From the NCBI GenBank assembly GCA_948470475.1, contig OX419346.1, positions 16,132,180 through 16,196,179 on the forward strand: 64,000 bases of DNA. The letters are read 5' to 3'. The translations under genes and the position numbers were made by a program. The notes below the pieces were generated by a model. It searched no databases. It worked only from the letters and a program-made list of their open reading frames with translations, and had not been told where the DNA came from. Positions 34,274 to 45,811 of the stretch are shown here, piece by piece. Each line of letters opens with the position of its first letter. The first letter of the stretch is position 1. The DNA is from Galaxea fascicularis (taxonomy: Eukaryota > Cnidaria > Anthozoa > Scleractinia > Euphylliidae).

Positions 34274-37200
34274 CAGATCTGTTGAAATAAGGACTCGACA
34301 CTTGAACTCCTTCAGTTTCTCCATTGCTTTGAGTCGCTGAGACTGGGTTTGATTTCCTGAAAACAAAGTGAATGATATTTAATAATAATAACAGTAATGC
34401 ATTTACATAGCGCCTTTATCAAAGGTTCTAAGGCGCTTTAGATACAACAATGAAAGGTAAACCTGTAGGATAACAAAAGTTGTTGAAAAAGAAAAGACTA
34501 AAAAACAACAGCATTACAGCCAACAGTTTCACAATCTTCTAAATACGGTGGTAACCTGTTCCACAGTTTTGGAGCACAGATAGAAAAAGACCGATCTCCA
34601 TATGACTTACAGTTAGTCTAAGGGACATATAAAACAGACCTAGTAGGAGAACGTAGTAGTGTCCCAGGAGCATATCTGTGTAATATAGCCGAAATATAGG
34701 CAGACGCTAAATTATTTAATGCTTTAAATGTAAGAAGTGAATTTTTAAAAATAATTTACGTTCTTCAACTGGGAGCCAGTGAAGATCCTAAGGTAACAGT
34801 GTAATGTGATGTAGATGTAAATGTAAAAATATTTACCCACGGAACACCAAAGAGTTCAAGAGAACTTGTTCAAATATGCCAGTGCATTCTAGATCGAATT
34901 GGAATTTTGGAAATGTTGGTTTTTGAGGAGAGACTCTCGGAGCAAAGTAGACAACCAACAACAAACTCAACCCACATATGACGCAGAGACCGGGAATCGA
35001 GCCCGGGTCACATTGGTGGGAGGCAAGTGCTCTCACAACTGTGTCATCCCTCCTAACTACGACTGCACAGCACTAAATAAGCAATAAAATTCAGGAGTAA
35101 TTGCAGTCTAAGAGTTAGATAATTGGGAAGACCATTTACAGCTGTAGTAAGGAGTTACAGTTATTGAAAGGAATGAAACTAGAACCATGCTGGAAACTGA
35201 AAACGGGAAATTACGTCTATTTGAAAGGCTGAGAGCACAATCATCCTGTGTTGACGCTTGTGATGCTTGTTTTCTAAGCAAGCTTTGTCCAAACTCCATT
35301 TCAATCATCTGTTGTAGGCCATAATAAAGTGGAATCAAAAGGAAACAGCTTCCTTCTTTTCTTGCAAATGACCTTCAACGGTTCATTAAAAAAGGAAGGA
35401 ATAAAGCATACCTGCAATGAAGACAGATGGCCACCCTTTCAAACGAAGTGCATCACACAGGCTCTGTGCCCTGCAAAACATATCGACAAAAAGCTTTCCC
35501 TTCAGTACATTAGCTTTTGAGTGAATATTGTGCACCCTTAAGGTAGTGAGTGGAGCCTGTAAAACTGAAACAGAATTTACAGTAGTAACCTTGACTGCAA
35601 AGTAACACCACAGTGTATCGTGCTTCAAACTAATGTTTCATGTGACCTACAGTATGGCATCAAGGTTGAATGCCAATCTCAGTTTCTTCTTTGATGAAGA
35701 CCAACATATGTACAGCTTGTGAGGATGTGTTTCATTACCGTGAAACTCAGAAAACCATCAACACTAGAAATACAGTGTATCTCTAAAATGTCTGTTGTGC
35801 TGGAAAATAAAACCAATCGGATTCAAAATGGCTGCATCACAAGTAACTACATGTATAATGCTGATCACCTTTGCTGTTAGTGGTTTCTTCTTGTGGTTTT
35901 ATCACACAACAAAATTTCCTAGTGTTTTAAGGCTTAATGAGGTTCACAGTATAACAGTTTGATTGATAAGTACCCTGTAGGAGGGTAAATAATAATTTTG
36001 CGTTCCATAAAACGTTTATGAATTAATTGAATAAATTAATCAATTAATCTTGTAATTCATCCATTTATCAATTAAACATTTAATCAATAAATTAACTAAT
36101 TGCCTTTCCAATGCATTTTTACAATCTTATCAAATAATTTATAATTTTCGTCTTCAATGAAACAGGGGCTTCCTGTGCTACATACAATAACACAAAAGAG
36201 TGTCATGGAGATGTAACAACAGTCATGTTGAAGAACAAAGCAGTAACAAACTGACCTGATTTGGAAGTTTGAAAACACCAGACACTGGTTAAATGGTATG
36301 GTAGAGAGAAGCTTCAGCAGTTTTGACACCTGCAGGTAAAAATTACCTATTTTTAGTTTTTAGTTGTACCCTGAAAACTAAACCTTAACATCCCCTTGGC
36401 ATGTGATTGTGTCGAGAATGTTTGCTGTTACATTGGATTGCGTGATGTGAAAGCACCTAATGTAGCTTGGTTTTTAAGTGTAATATGCAAATTAGGCTAG
36501 CACCTTGTGGTCAGAAAAAGTATTGGAGATGTCCAAGTGAGACATTATTATTTAAAACCTTGTTTTGTGAGAGTTTATTTGTGAGATGCAGTTGTATTTG
36601 GTGTTCCACAATGGAGGGAAATTGCTTCCCACAGTTGAGACTGAACCACAACCCCTAAATTATTTTACTGGGCTGTGACAAAATACCCTGACTATACTGA
36701 ACAAACCTACATGTCTGGTCACTGATGACCTACCTGGCTGTTATATTTGGTTGCACTGTGCATAAACACGAAGAAAAAACAATGCATTTATTGTTTTCAC
36801 ATCAAACAAACTTTATACCTTTTCCTGAAATGTTTTGTGTGGCAGTGGATGAAAATCAACCAGCTGATAAAACTGCTTGATACCTAGTGAATTAACAGGA
36901 CAGAAAAAATTGTTAGTGGTGCTCATCAGCCTCTTCTGAGGCTGTAAACATGAACAAGCTACAGGTGTACAGTGAAGGGATTAAGTTTCTGTGGAGTAAT
37001 TATCAACCTGAAGATTACAGTGTAATATTGGATGCCTTGACTGAGGCATTTGTTTATTTACCTTGAAGGGAGGGGTCAGCGGTAAAGCCAGACAGTTACA
37101 GTGTATCTAAACTTGTAGGGAGGGGTCAGTGGTCAATCCAATCAGTAAACTTACCTTGTAGGGTGGGGTCAGTGGTAAGTCCAATCAGTAAACTTAACTT

Positions 37201-40200
37201 GTCAACTTACCTTGTAGGATGGGGTTAGTAAATCTGAAAAGTAAACTTACCCTGTAGGGTGGGTTAGTCGTAAATCCAAGCAATACATGTACATTTACAT
37301 GTACTGTACCTTGTAGGGTGGGGTCAGCGGCATTGAGCCTGACAAATGTTGGTTCCCTCATGTATCTTGTTAAATGTTTTGCCAAATACTCTGGGTAAGT
37401 AGCAGAAAATGCCATCATTTGTTTGTTTGATGGTAAAGACGAGAAAATCCAGCTGAAAAGAAAATGAAACACAGTCCAAAATTAATAGAACGATCAGTAG
37501 CACAATCACCATACCCATTCTGGTAACATACCCGAAAAAAAAATTTTTTTTTTAATTTGTGGCAAAATCACTTCTTTAGCTTTATTTCATGCGCAAACTC
37601 TTTTCCTCTGAACTTCTTTACTCTCTCCCTTATTTACTGCCTCGTTTTTTCCATCTTCAAGGCAATTTTCTTTTCTACTCTTTTTGTGAGCCCGCTTAAG
37701 CTGTTTGCTGTTTCCATGTTTGCTGAACACGTGCTTTCCTAAGTCGGCGTTTTTCTCTAGCAGCTGCAGCCCTCTTCTCTCTATTTTTCTCGGTTTACGG
37801 TTACTTCGTTCCACGGTCAGATCGTTCCAAGTCAGATCGTTCCACAATATAGTCAGGTCGTTCCACATTAAAAGTCAGATCGTTCCACGATATAGTCGGA
37901 TCGTTCCACTTATAAATAGTAAAAGAAAACTGTCCTGTGTAATAAAGTAAGCGGACAAAACGAGTTTACTGTGGTTACCGATGAGACTTAGAACCCAGTC
38001 CCAGGTTTAGCACAAAACACCCCCCAGTCTCGTACCCAGTCTCACTTTCTCTTATGTGCCTTATCCCCCTATAATGTTTTCTCTAATCGCAAAGTAATGT
38101 TTATCTCGTTGTTCGTATTGGTCATTGCTTTCATATATTTGGTGGCTCGGACTAAAGGAGCCGTTTGTTGGTGTTAATGTTGCAGTCTTATTCTTATTTA
38201 GTAGTCTCCCCTCGGTCCATCGAGGTAGGAGCACGCTTTCAGCAGCTGCTTTGCCGATCGTTCACTTCCTTCAAATTCCTCCCACAAACCAAACAACTTC
38301 GACTGCAACTGACGCTACTTGAGACGCTGTATGCGCTTGAGCTTCTTGTCAGAAACAAGACGGATCTGCAGGGCGGTGAGTTCCTGTACCTAGTAGAAAA
38401 CATAGGGAAATATGTTTCAATTTTATATTTCTGATTTAAGGAATGACTAAATTAGATAATTAAACGATTTGATTTATTTTAAACGGATGTCATGTGATTT
38501 GATTTGTGACGAGAAATTTTTTATTTTTGATTTCAGGAATGACTAAATCAGATAATTAGACGATTGGATTTATTTTAAACGGATGTCATGTGATTTGATT
38601 TGTGACGCGAAATTTTTTATTGAACATCATCTCACCTTTCTCCTGTGTTCGCCTGTGTCCAGTGGAACACACAGCCCTGAAGTACTGCCTGTGGGATGAC
38701 GTCTCGTAGTGCTCTCCAGACTGCTCTTTCGAAGTCTAAGGTGACTTGCTGTACGGCTGGCGCTGAAGGGAGGATCTCAAGAAGGTGCCTGAAGACTTTA
38801 CGGTAGTCGCTCTTTTTTCGACCAGACATGAGCACGAACAGGAGAGGAACTTGTTTGGCGTGGTCGTCATGCCTGACAAAGGCATTAACTGATAACAGCT
38901 GGGTGAAAGGATGTCTACAGAGCTTAAAGGTGCCATCAACATACCAACTTCTGCAGGGTGATTGTGGGCGTTTGTACCGAGCTGGAAAACACGGCTGGCG
39001 CGCTCTATCACACTGGCTCTACATGGGTTGACCTAGTAAAGGAGGGAAAAAAGACACTTAGTCCTTGCCTTAATTTAAGATAATTATATAATAGTCTTTG
39101 TAGCCAATAAAATTATGTTTACCTTGGGTCTTATAGTGCACACCCAATCAGTACCATTGGCTCGACGACGTTTAACGCCATAGCTGTATCCACGGCTGTC
39201 TATCAACTTCGGTTTGCCCTTCGATGTGGAGTCGCTGATAATCTGGAAGGTGACTGCAAACGGTGTATCATCCTCTCTAGCGGACGGTTCAGCAATGGAC
39301 GACTCATCCAGGGCGGGATCGTCAACAGGTTGATGGATTACTGGCTGACAGATTGGTGATAGATCGAAGGCAGGTAGGTCAGATTGATCAGAAACAGGTG
39401 GATCGTAGACAGTGGAGTGGAAGTTGTCAAAGAGAAGTGGAGTGCTTTCAGCAAGAGGGACGAGCTCGCACGCTGAACAGCGCCAGTCGATGGAACCACC
39501 GTTTTTTACTGCAGTGCGGTAATCCGATTGGGTTATTCCTGTGCCACAGGTTCGGTGTTGCCAACGAAGGCAGCCATCACATTGGACACCCTCTTGACGT
39601 GGACGGACAATCAGCTGACATGAAATGCACGCGCACGCAGACATGGTAACTAGATAGCGATAACTGGATAACTCGAATGAACTTGATTAGCGAATGCTGT
39701 TGCGATATGAATACCCGAAAAAAAGTGCCCTTTTTATATACACACGTTGGATCAAAAGTTTCACGAGGAAGAAATCACGCTATTTGATTGGATGAATCTT
39801 TTTTGGCACACAATGACTTATTAAAGCTGTTCTCACCTCGAATTAACATAAGTTCACACTTTGCGTGTGGGTCTTGTAAAAAAAAAAAGGCGGATGTTGG
39901 TTGAGCATAAAACAGTTACCAGTACGTTAGGCGTTAAGGGGTTCCTTAAAGTCAATTTATATTTAAGGACTTTGTGTATTTTTCAGATTGGTATGAACGA
40001 ATATAAACGCCTAAAATATAAACGAACAAACATGGACGTAGAATTCTTGATGAGTCTTTCATTTGACGGTAAACCTGTTCGACGCACAATGACTTAAAAT
40101 TCTCACCTCGAATTAACATAAGTTCTCACTTTGCGCGTGGGTCTTACTAAAAAATAGGCGGGTGTTGCTTGAGTCGAATTAGGCCTGTTTCAAACGTCGC

Positions 40201-42595
40201 GCCACTGCCGTGTGGAACTAAATTGAATTCGACCCGACTGTGGCACGACTAAAGCAGTCGTTTCAAACGTCGAATTTATTTCAGTCGAGTTAAAAGCTGT
40301 TGCTGTAAACATGCGTCAAACCACAACAAATTGGTTTTGCTGTCAGCTACTAGCGCAGATTGGTATGAACGAATATAAATAAACTGATGGACATTGTCTT
40401 TCAACTGACGGTAAACCCACATGAACATGAATCGATCTGAACGTGTAAACATTCTATATCGTTAATATAGATCTGACTTTTTCGTGGAACGATCTGACTT
40501 TTAATTTGGAACGATCTGACTTTTAATTTGGAACGACCTGACTATATTGTGGAACGATCTGACTTGGAACGATCTGACCATGGAACGAAGTGACCGGATA
40601 CCTTTTTCTTGTTGTACTTTTGGTTCTTTTGTTTATTCTTTTCGTTCTGTTTTCTTCTCCATTCTTCGATTCGAGAGAGCTTTTCTGGCTTGTTTTAATT
40701 TCGAACTCAGACGCGGTATTTACGGATTACTCAATTCCCGATAAATCAAATCCCCTGAAAAATGTCTCAGACCTCCCCTATAAGATTTCATGAAAGGTTA
40801 CTGAGCTTTTTTCTTCGACACGAAAGCATGGCGTCTTTACGAAGCAAATTGCGGATGGCTTCTTCGCCCCGCTTTCAATATGGCGTCAGCTTTGCAGAAA
40901 ACGTGACGACTGAGTCGGAAAGTAATATTATAGCCGTCTTTAGAGCTTTGAAGACGAAATTATGGCAATAACAAGAGAAACTTATGAGCATTCAGATTTG
41001 CTCGGTTCTAGAACCTGGTTGTACCTTGTTTGGATCATGACGGTCAAGAAGAAGGTGAGTTTTCGAAAAATGCTATTGCGTAATCGTGTTTCAATAAAGC
41101 GTGACGACTTTTTTGAGTTATTATTTCTCCGTTTTTAGTCGATGATTGTGACTGATTTTTTCCAATGTTAAAATACAGCATATGAGCATTCAGTTGATAT
41201 GTTTTTATTCCCACAGATATAAACTTCAGCCCTACCGTGAACAACAACTTGGTGAACGGCTAACTTCTACAACGCAGCGTTACAGGAAGCATACTCAAGA
41301 ATGATGATTCCTTTTAATGTGTTTTAATAAACTTGAAATGTTGTAGTTTTGCTCAAATGTAGTGTATATTGTGTGTTTGCACTGGCTATAATTCGTTTGT
41401 CCATGGGAGCTTCCTTTTTTGTTAAAAATGTTTTTGAAAATTATTACCATGAAGATTGTGTTACGCGTTACATGCAAAATTTGCTTATTTTCCCACCTTT
41501 TCCCGTTATTTTCTCAAATCTAATAATGTGGTTTACCATTTTTACACCTTTTTAGTAACAAACAAAGTGTACTTTAGCTTTAAGCAAACACCTGGCTTTA
41601 CTGAAGCCATTAAACAGAAAAAATCAGTGAAAGTTTACCTACACTGTACCACCCCCAAATGGGTATGGTGATTGTGCTACTGATCAACATGAAATGGTAG
41701 AGTAATTAAATAAGAGGCTGAGGGTCACCCAGTGGGTTATAACTTGTAATGATTAATCTATTAAAAACCAATTCAGAAATTTTGCTTGATTTTGGTGATT
41801 TCATTTTGCAAAAACATTTTATGATCACAAAAATTATGGTTCAAGAACATGCCAGCTTCATTTTGGATATCAGGTATAGAGCTGAATCATATGCCATGGA
41901 TTCTACATGTATACCAATCAAAACTCTGCTTTCAATAATTCAGTTTTAAACCAAATTAATATTACTGCATGGTACTATCACTAGATTTGATGGTAGTCCA
42001 GCAGTTGATTTGCCTCACATGAAATGTGAGTGGAGAGAAAAAAAAGGTGCAGATTTGGGTTAAAATCTTACAGCAAACCTTATCTAAGTATATACCGGTA
42101 CATAGAGTATCATTACATGTTCCTTAGGTTGAAGTAATTTACTTGATTTGCTCTTGAAAACTATCCTCTAGCAGCTTGTCTGCCTCATCCAGAATAAACA
42201 GCCTCAGAGATTCAGTCTTCAGAAAATGGTTTTCAATCAAATACTTGATTCTCCCTGAAAACATAAAAGAAAAACATAATAATTCAGTATATTTAAAAAC
42301 TCAGTTGAAGGGTATTGCTGAACAAATGGTGAATATTGAAACTTGACTTTAGAATTGAAGCTCCTTTAAATCAGGTGCTCTCTTTTAATTTGTGATTCAG
42401 ACAAGCTATTAGGTGGGTTCACACTAGACATGCACTTAGTGCACTTGAATTGTGGTTGGAGTGCACTTGAGCTGAACTTGCGTGTGAATGGTTGTCATTT
42501 CACTTGACTGATCGTACTTAGTCGCCACAGAAACAGCAAAACATCAAAGTACCGAAGTGCACTCTTAAGTGAGGTCGAAACCTTCCTTGAAAGTC

Positions 42596-42631
<36 letters not shown>

Positions 42632-45600
42632 TCTATTGTCTCAGGAATGTAGGTCTGTAATTGTTCAATCATGTACAGTGTACTTTTAATCTTTTTTTGG
42701 AGGCTTAATTTTGGGAAAGGACCAATGGCGTGTATCAACTACAGGGTTGTAAAAAAGATTTTATTAAAGTAGAAGGAGAATCTAGTAAAGATTGGACAAA
42801 ATGTTTCATTCTCTTTGCTGAACTAATACTCGTTTGTTTACATTGTTCGATCGCGTTATCAAAAAAACTACGTTTTTTTTTTTTCGTTTAACAACTTCTT
42901 CTATTTGCTTCAATAATCCCTTTTTCTCGCAAAATGTTTTCTTCATATATTAAGTCCAAATACAATAATTATGTCACGCGGCAATTCGAGCACTGCAAGT
43001 TACTGAGTGAAGAATTATCTTGACATCTGTTTTTGGGGGACGGTGTTTTCCTTTCTTTTTTTTTAATTGTATGCAAAGAACTTCGAGTTCCTCTGCATTG
43101 TCTAAAATTTCAAGAGCAGTATTTGGGGTTAGATACAGAGATAAAATGCTCAATTTCTTTATCCCTTTGAGGGATTTAGAAAAAAAAACCTACCGAAAAA
43201 TCCAAATCCAAACTTCGAGTTCAACTATGACAAAGACTGTCCGGCAGCCCGAGGTGGAGCAGGTTGCTTGCATATTATTTCTATTTTGCGTGCCTAAATT
43301 AATTGATTCTACTTAGGGAATTGTATAGCTGGATTGCCTGTTCGCTTCAAAAACTACTCATTTAAATGATCCAAGCCTCCTCAGCTGTTCTTTAAATGTT
43401 ACTATTAACTATAGCTCCGTATGTGCAATGTGCACGTAAATCTGCTAAAACAGTAAAAATCTGTAAATCGCGTCGGCGTTACTCCAAACGTAGTTAACAG
43501 CAACGACGGCAACGGCAAAGAAAACGTCATTTCAAAATATTACTTCTCGATTTTCTAACTCTTTCGCGATTATCTCAATTTGTTTAACATGGAAAATGCT
43601 GAGGAACTGTCTAGGGTCTAAATTTCTATGAAAGGCGTTAAAGTAAGAAAAAAGAAACAGAAATTTACCGTCACGCGCTCACGTTCTCGAGTAAACCTAA
43701 AATTTGGTCATTTGACGTTGTTGTTTTGCAGAGGACGGCAAAGAAATGTACAAAACTGTAAAACGAACGTGGAGAGCGATTGTTTTTGCTAATTAAGCCT
43801 ATTGTTTTGTGCCGTTGCCGTCTGCTTTGCTAAAGCTCCCTAATAAATCAGGACGAATACTGTGAATAAAATTGTTTCTCGATTTGCTGTTCACCTCTGA
43901 TAATTACCCTGTTTTTTGAACGATCATCAGAGTTTAATTAAACTGGAATGTTACATTAAGAGAGGTCTTAAAACAGTTTAAAAACCACCAACCTCCAGTC
44001 TTAATAATTTTCCCTGGGTAGGGAGTTTTTTTAACGGTCTTCCTTCCTTCCTTTCTTTCCGGTCAGTGTAAAACGCAGACTGCAGTCTGCAGTCTGCAGT
44101 CTGCGTTTTACACTGACCGCTTTCTTTCCCTCCTCCCAGTCAACCATGGCTTCTAAACCCTCGAAAATTTCTCCGGCATAATGTACTTACGAAGCACTTG
44201 TGACACTATATAAATCTTCTTCCGTCCAAAGAACTATAGCAAAAGCCATCTAGCTTTTATATCAAAAAGTAATTTCTTACACACTGTCTTGTTTGCGCGC
44301 AAACTTTGAATTTGACACTTCAACTGAAATGAATATCAGTGTTAGCAACATCTCCTATTCTTATTGGACGTTTCAAGTGTCACAGGTGTTGGGTATCAGC
44401 CAGGAGAATCTGTCATATTCGCAGCGGCCGATGAGCTTTCACTCGTGGTTTTCTCTCTTTGTCGAAAACAGCAAATAAATTTAAAGATAATTTGTACATT
44501 TATTTCATTTTCCTCATGGCTGCGATATACTTACATGTTTATACCTCCCAATATTGAGGCATAACAAATAAAATGTTTCTTCCTTTTATGTTTTGTTTTC
44601 TTGCAATCACCTCGGCACGAAAATTGAAGAATTTTGAAAGTCAAAGATAAAGATACTTAAGAAGGGAAAAAACTCCTCAGTGCTCACTGAGTGTTAAGTC
44701 AGAAGGATGGTTTTAAAAAGGGATCAGATCGGAGGAGCGCCGGCGTGTCAATTCAAGAAGTGTTTTCGATTTCAGCGACGGCATGACCTTCACGTCAATC
44801 ACAACAACTGATAAGAAGAACGTCTCCTCAGCTCATGTTTTGAAGCTGTTGTAGGTAAGAAAAATAATCACAGTACAGAAGCTTAACCATCTTATTCCAC
44901 TTTTCATGATTCATTCACGTAATGAATCAGCTTTCGTATCGTTGTTCTATCAACACTGCAGTACTGCTCTTAAATTTTATCAGTGAAAGAATGTGTCAGG
45001 TATGTGTGTCAAATTCCTATATAATAAGGATAAATTAAGGTCGAAAGTGTATTTATCACTTATTTTAAGTGTTCAATCGACGTAATATTTGATTTACTAA
45101 CTCGTTGTATGTATTAAAGTGGCTTACCATTTATGGCTCTTATTTACGCATTTTCAATTTTCGACTATCTTTTTATCTGTAGAATCGAATTATTTTATTT
45201 ATCTCCAAACAAACCAATAATGACTGATCCAACAAGGTTTATACCCAAGTCACGATACAATGAACAGTCTATCGATCCGGTTTTTGGGCTTCAACGTGTT
45301 GCAGATCATCTGCAGACGCTGCAGATAATCTGCAGAGCTGTTGTTAGTCTGTTTTTCGTCTGCAGTCTTAACATCGTGAAGAGTATTGAAGCTTAACATC
45401 TGCACAGACTGAAAACAGACTCTGCAGACGATAAATTGGTCTGCAGTTGATCTGTTTTTGTCAAAACAGATCTGTTGCAGATCTGCTGCAGATCTGCTCG
45501 TTTCGTACGGGAAGCTTAGATTCGCAAGTAAAATCAAATCCTCAAAAACATGATTTTTTTCACTAACATTCTATATTATTTTTTTAAACAACAATGAGAA

Positions 45601-45811
45601 ATCAAGCAACGCTTTCTTGTACCTAAGTTTTACATATACCTGGTGTGCCAACAGCGATATGACAAGGCTTCTTAAACAGTTTCTTATTGTCTTCAACTGG
45701 AAGCCCTCCAATGAACACATGGCAAACCAGGTTGTCCATCTTTGAGCCAATTGCTTTTATGACATCCTTAATCTGAACTGCAATCTCCCTTGTTGGTGCC
45801 AAAATCAGAAC
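34274..45811 (-). CDS. DDX20: DDX20 (Gemin3)-like DEAD-box helicase, internal exons
   Basis: Seven exons join in one frame: 45640-45811, 42143-42254, 37310-37452, 36819-36883, 36256-36329, 35412-35470 and 34274-34356 (708 bp, 236 codons), each with GT-AG borders. In order they show motif Ia ([10 protein letters not shown]), the IGG block, motif Ib (GTPG|R), motif II ([13 protein letters not shown]), motif III ([13 protein letters not shown]), a DDX20-typical FHPLPHKTF linker, motif IV (NQCLVFSN), [28 protein letters not shown] and CRVLISTDL at the start of motif V. DDX20 acts in the SMN complex that assembles spliceosomal snRNPs. Missing are the Q motif and ATP-binding GKT exon (expected right of 45811) and the RGID/HRIGRAGR exons (expected left of 34274). 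The right side is filled with transposons and the left side meets the gap. It could be a broken gene, a misassembly, or exons I failed to see. Confidence 0.85.
34357..35411. other. DDX20 intron with dispersed repeats
   Basis: Contains a repeat with the word GCGCCTTTATCAAAGGTTCTAAGGCGC (a small inverted pair, 34410-34436) running to about 34790, and a tRNA-derived SINE at 34800-35054. No exon. Confidence 0.5.
34800..35054 (-). mobile_element. tRNA-derived SINE
   Basis: Minus-strand head AGGGATGACACAGTTGTGAG with an A-box-like AGTTGTGAGAGCACT and a B-box-like GGGCTCGATTCCC (about 34994-35006) at tRNA-like spacing. A body (CCAACATTTCCAAAATTCC) and a simple ACATTTACATCTACATC tail follow. It is not a functional tRNA gene, since a tRNA-like acceptor closure is absent. 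RNA polymerase III transcription is inferred from the boxes. Confidence 0.65.
35471..36255. other. DDX20 intron
   Basis: Between acceptor TTTTGCAG at 35471 and donor GTCAGT at 36255 on the minus strand. AT-rich, notably 36010-36090 with repeated ATTAATTAA-like words. No further exon or element recognised. Confidence 0.5.
36330..36818. other. DDX20 intron
   Basis: Bounded by acceptor CTGCAG and donor GTATAA. Contains no recognised feature. Confidence 0.5.
37061..37340 (-). repeat. Tandem copies of an exon-intron junction in DDX20
   Basis: On the minus strand the real exon ends CTGACCCCACCCTACAAG followed by GTACAG at 37310/37309. Downstream in the intron the same junction recurs about five more times at roughly 45-70 bp spacing, ending near 37070. 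At least three copies retain CTACAAG or TTCAAG followed by GTAA. Two read GTAAGT, a better match to the donor consensus than the real site. One copy has lost the GT. This could be a minisatellite that captured the splice site. Confidence 0.75.
37792..37912. repeat. Iteron-bearing terminal inverted repeat of MULE copy 1
   Basis: Words ending in CGTTCCA recur six times, mostly as GTCAGATCGTTCCA with variants GTCAGGTC and GTCGGATC. The opposite end (about 40480-40602) carries the complement series. Such spaced terminal repeats are usually transposase-binding sites; that role is inferred. Confidence 0.8.
38315..39644 (-). pseudogene. PHD-FLYWCH-MULE transposase, internally deleted (copy 1)
   Basis: Same structure as the better-described copy at 49295-50624. 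Exon 1 is 39644-39123 (PHD finger and start of FLYWCH). The second part runs from 39032 through the deletion point near 38949 to 38632. A short last exon is predicted at 38389-38315. The deletion and frameshift are shared with copy 2, so both descend from one defective element. A few substitutions separate them, for example CGT versus TGT near the FLYWCH His pair. Confidence 0.7.
40603..42142. other. DDX20 intron right of MULE copy 1
   Basis: Immediately right of the transposon, minus-strand sequence encodes a Lys/Arg-rich stretch ([20 protein letters not shown]) whose frame continues left of the element as [20 protein letters not shown]. The MULE therefore split an older open frame. The remainder (about 40800-42140) has no recognised feature apart from short unsupported frames. 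Confidence 0.4.
42414..42631. mobile_element. 218-bp MITE
   Basis: Terminal inverted repeats GGGTTCACACTAGAC and GTCTAGTGTGAACCC. The inside is rich in the inverted words AGTGCACTTGA and TCAAGTGCACT. Target duplication is not clear. Non-coding. Confidence 0.65.
43480..43842. mobile_element. MITE remnant related to the element at 54396
   Basis: The right end reads GCCGTTGCCGTCTGCTTTGC then TAAAGCTCCCTAATAA; the left side has ACGACGGCAACGGCAAAG. The GACGGCAACGG word near each end and the AGCTCCCTA terminus match the pattern of the MITE at 54396-54617. The left terminus is degraded, so that limit is approximate. Confidence 0.5.
44060..44119. mobile_element. 60-bp palindromic MITE with 9-bp target duplication
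   Basis: Arms CGGTCAGTGTAAAACGCAGA... and complement pair for 26 bp around a short core of GCAGTCT repeats. CTTTCTTTC occurs exactly on both sides (44051-44059 and 44120-44128). It is essentially two terminal inverted repeats with no interior. A nine-base duplication suggests mobilisation by a MULE-type enzyme, though the CT-rich flank could give a chance match. Confidence 0.65.
45290..45500. repeat. CTGCAG/CTGCAGA-rich low-complexity block
   Basis: About ten occurrences of CTGCAG-like words (GATCTGCAG, CTGCAGACG, TTGCAGATCTGCTGCAGATC) in 210 bp with partial inverted symmetry. Probably a decayed MITE or word expansion. No coding sense. Confidence 0.5.

Larger units (their letters stand above)
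37792..40602 (-). mobile_element. MULE DNA transposon, copy 1
   Basis: 2811 bp, the reverse complement of 48337-51147 with only scattered differences. Ends are GGTTTACGGTTACTTCGTTCC and, inverted at the other side, GGTATCCGGTCACTTCGTTCC. Each terminal region (about 120 bp) carries about six spaced copies of a CAGATCGTTCCA word. Flanks show an imperfect duplication (TTTTTCTC before, TTTTTCTT after). It lies in the DDX20 intron between exons 42143-42254 and 37310-37452. One terminal iteron differs between the copies (a TTTTAATTTGG variant here in place of a CTATATCGTGG variant). Confidence 0.9.
42255..45639. other. DDX20 intron with several MITEs
   Basis: 3.4-kb intron between the helicase Ia/Ib exon and the DEAD exon. 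It holds MITE-like elements at 42414-42631, about 43480-43842 and 44060-44119, and a PstI-word-rich stretch at 45290-45500. No exon is seen. Confidence 0.55.

Noticed and set aside
34990..35054. tRNA gene on the minus strand
   Set aside because: A/B-box-like words are present but no closed acceptor stem or clear anticodon arm; body and tail are those of a SINE.
37792..37912. MULE terminal iterons as a CRISPR-like array
   Set aside because: Short variable words within a transposon terminus; spacers are also repeated and of unequal length.
43020..43316. 98-codon plus frame
   Set aside because: Low-complexity start, no splice or domain support, lies in a DDX20 intron.
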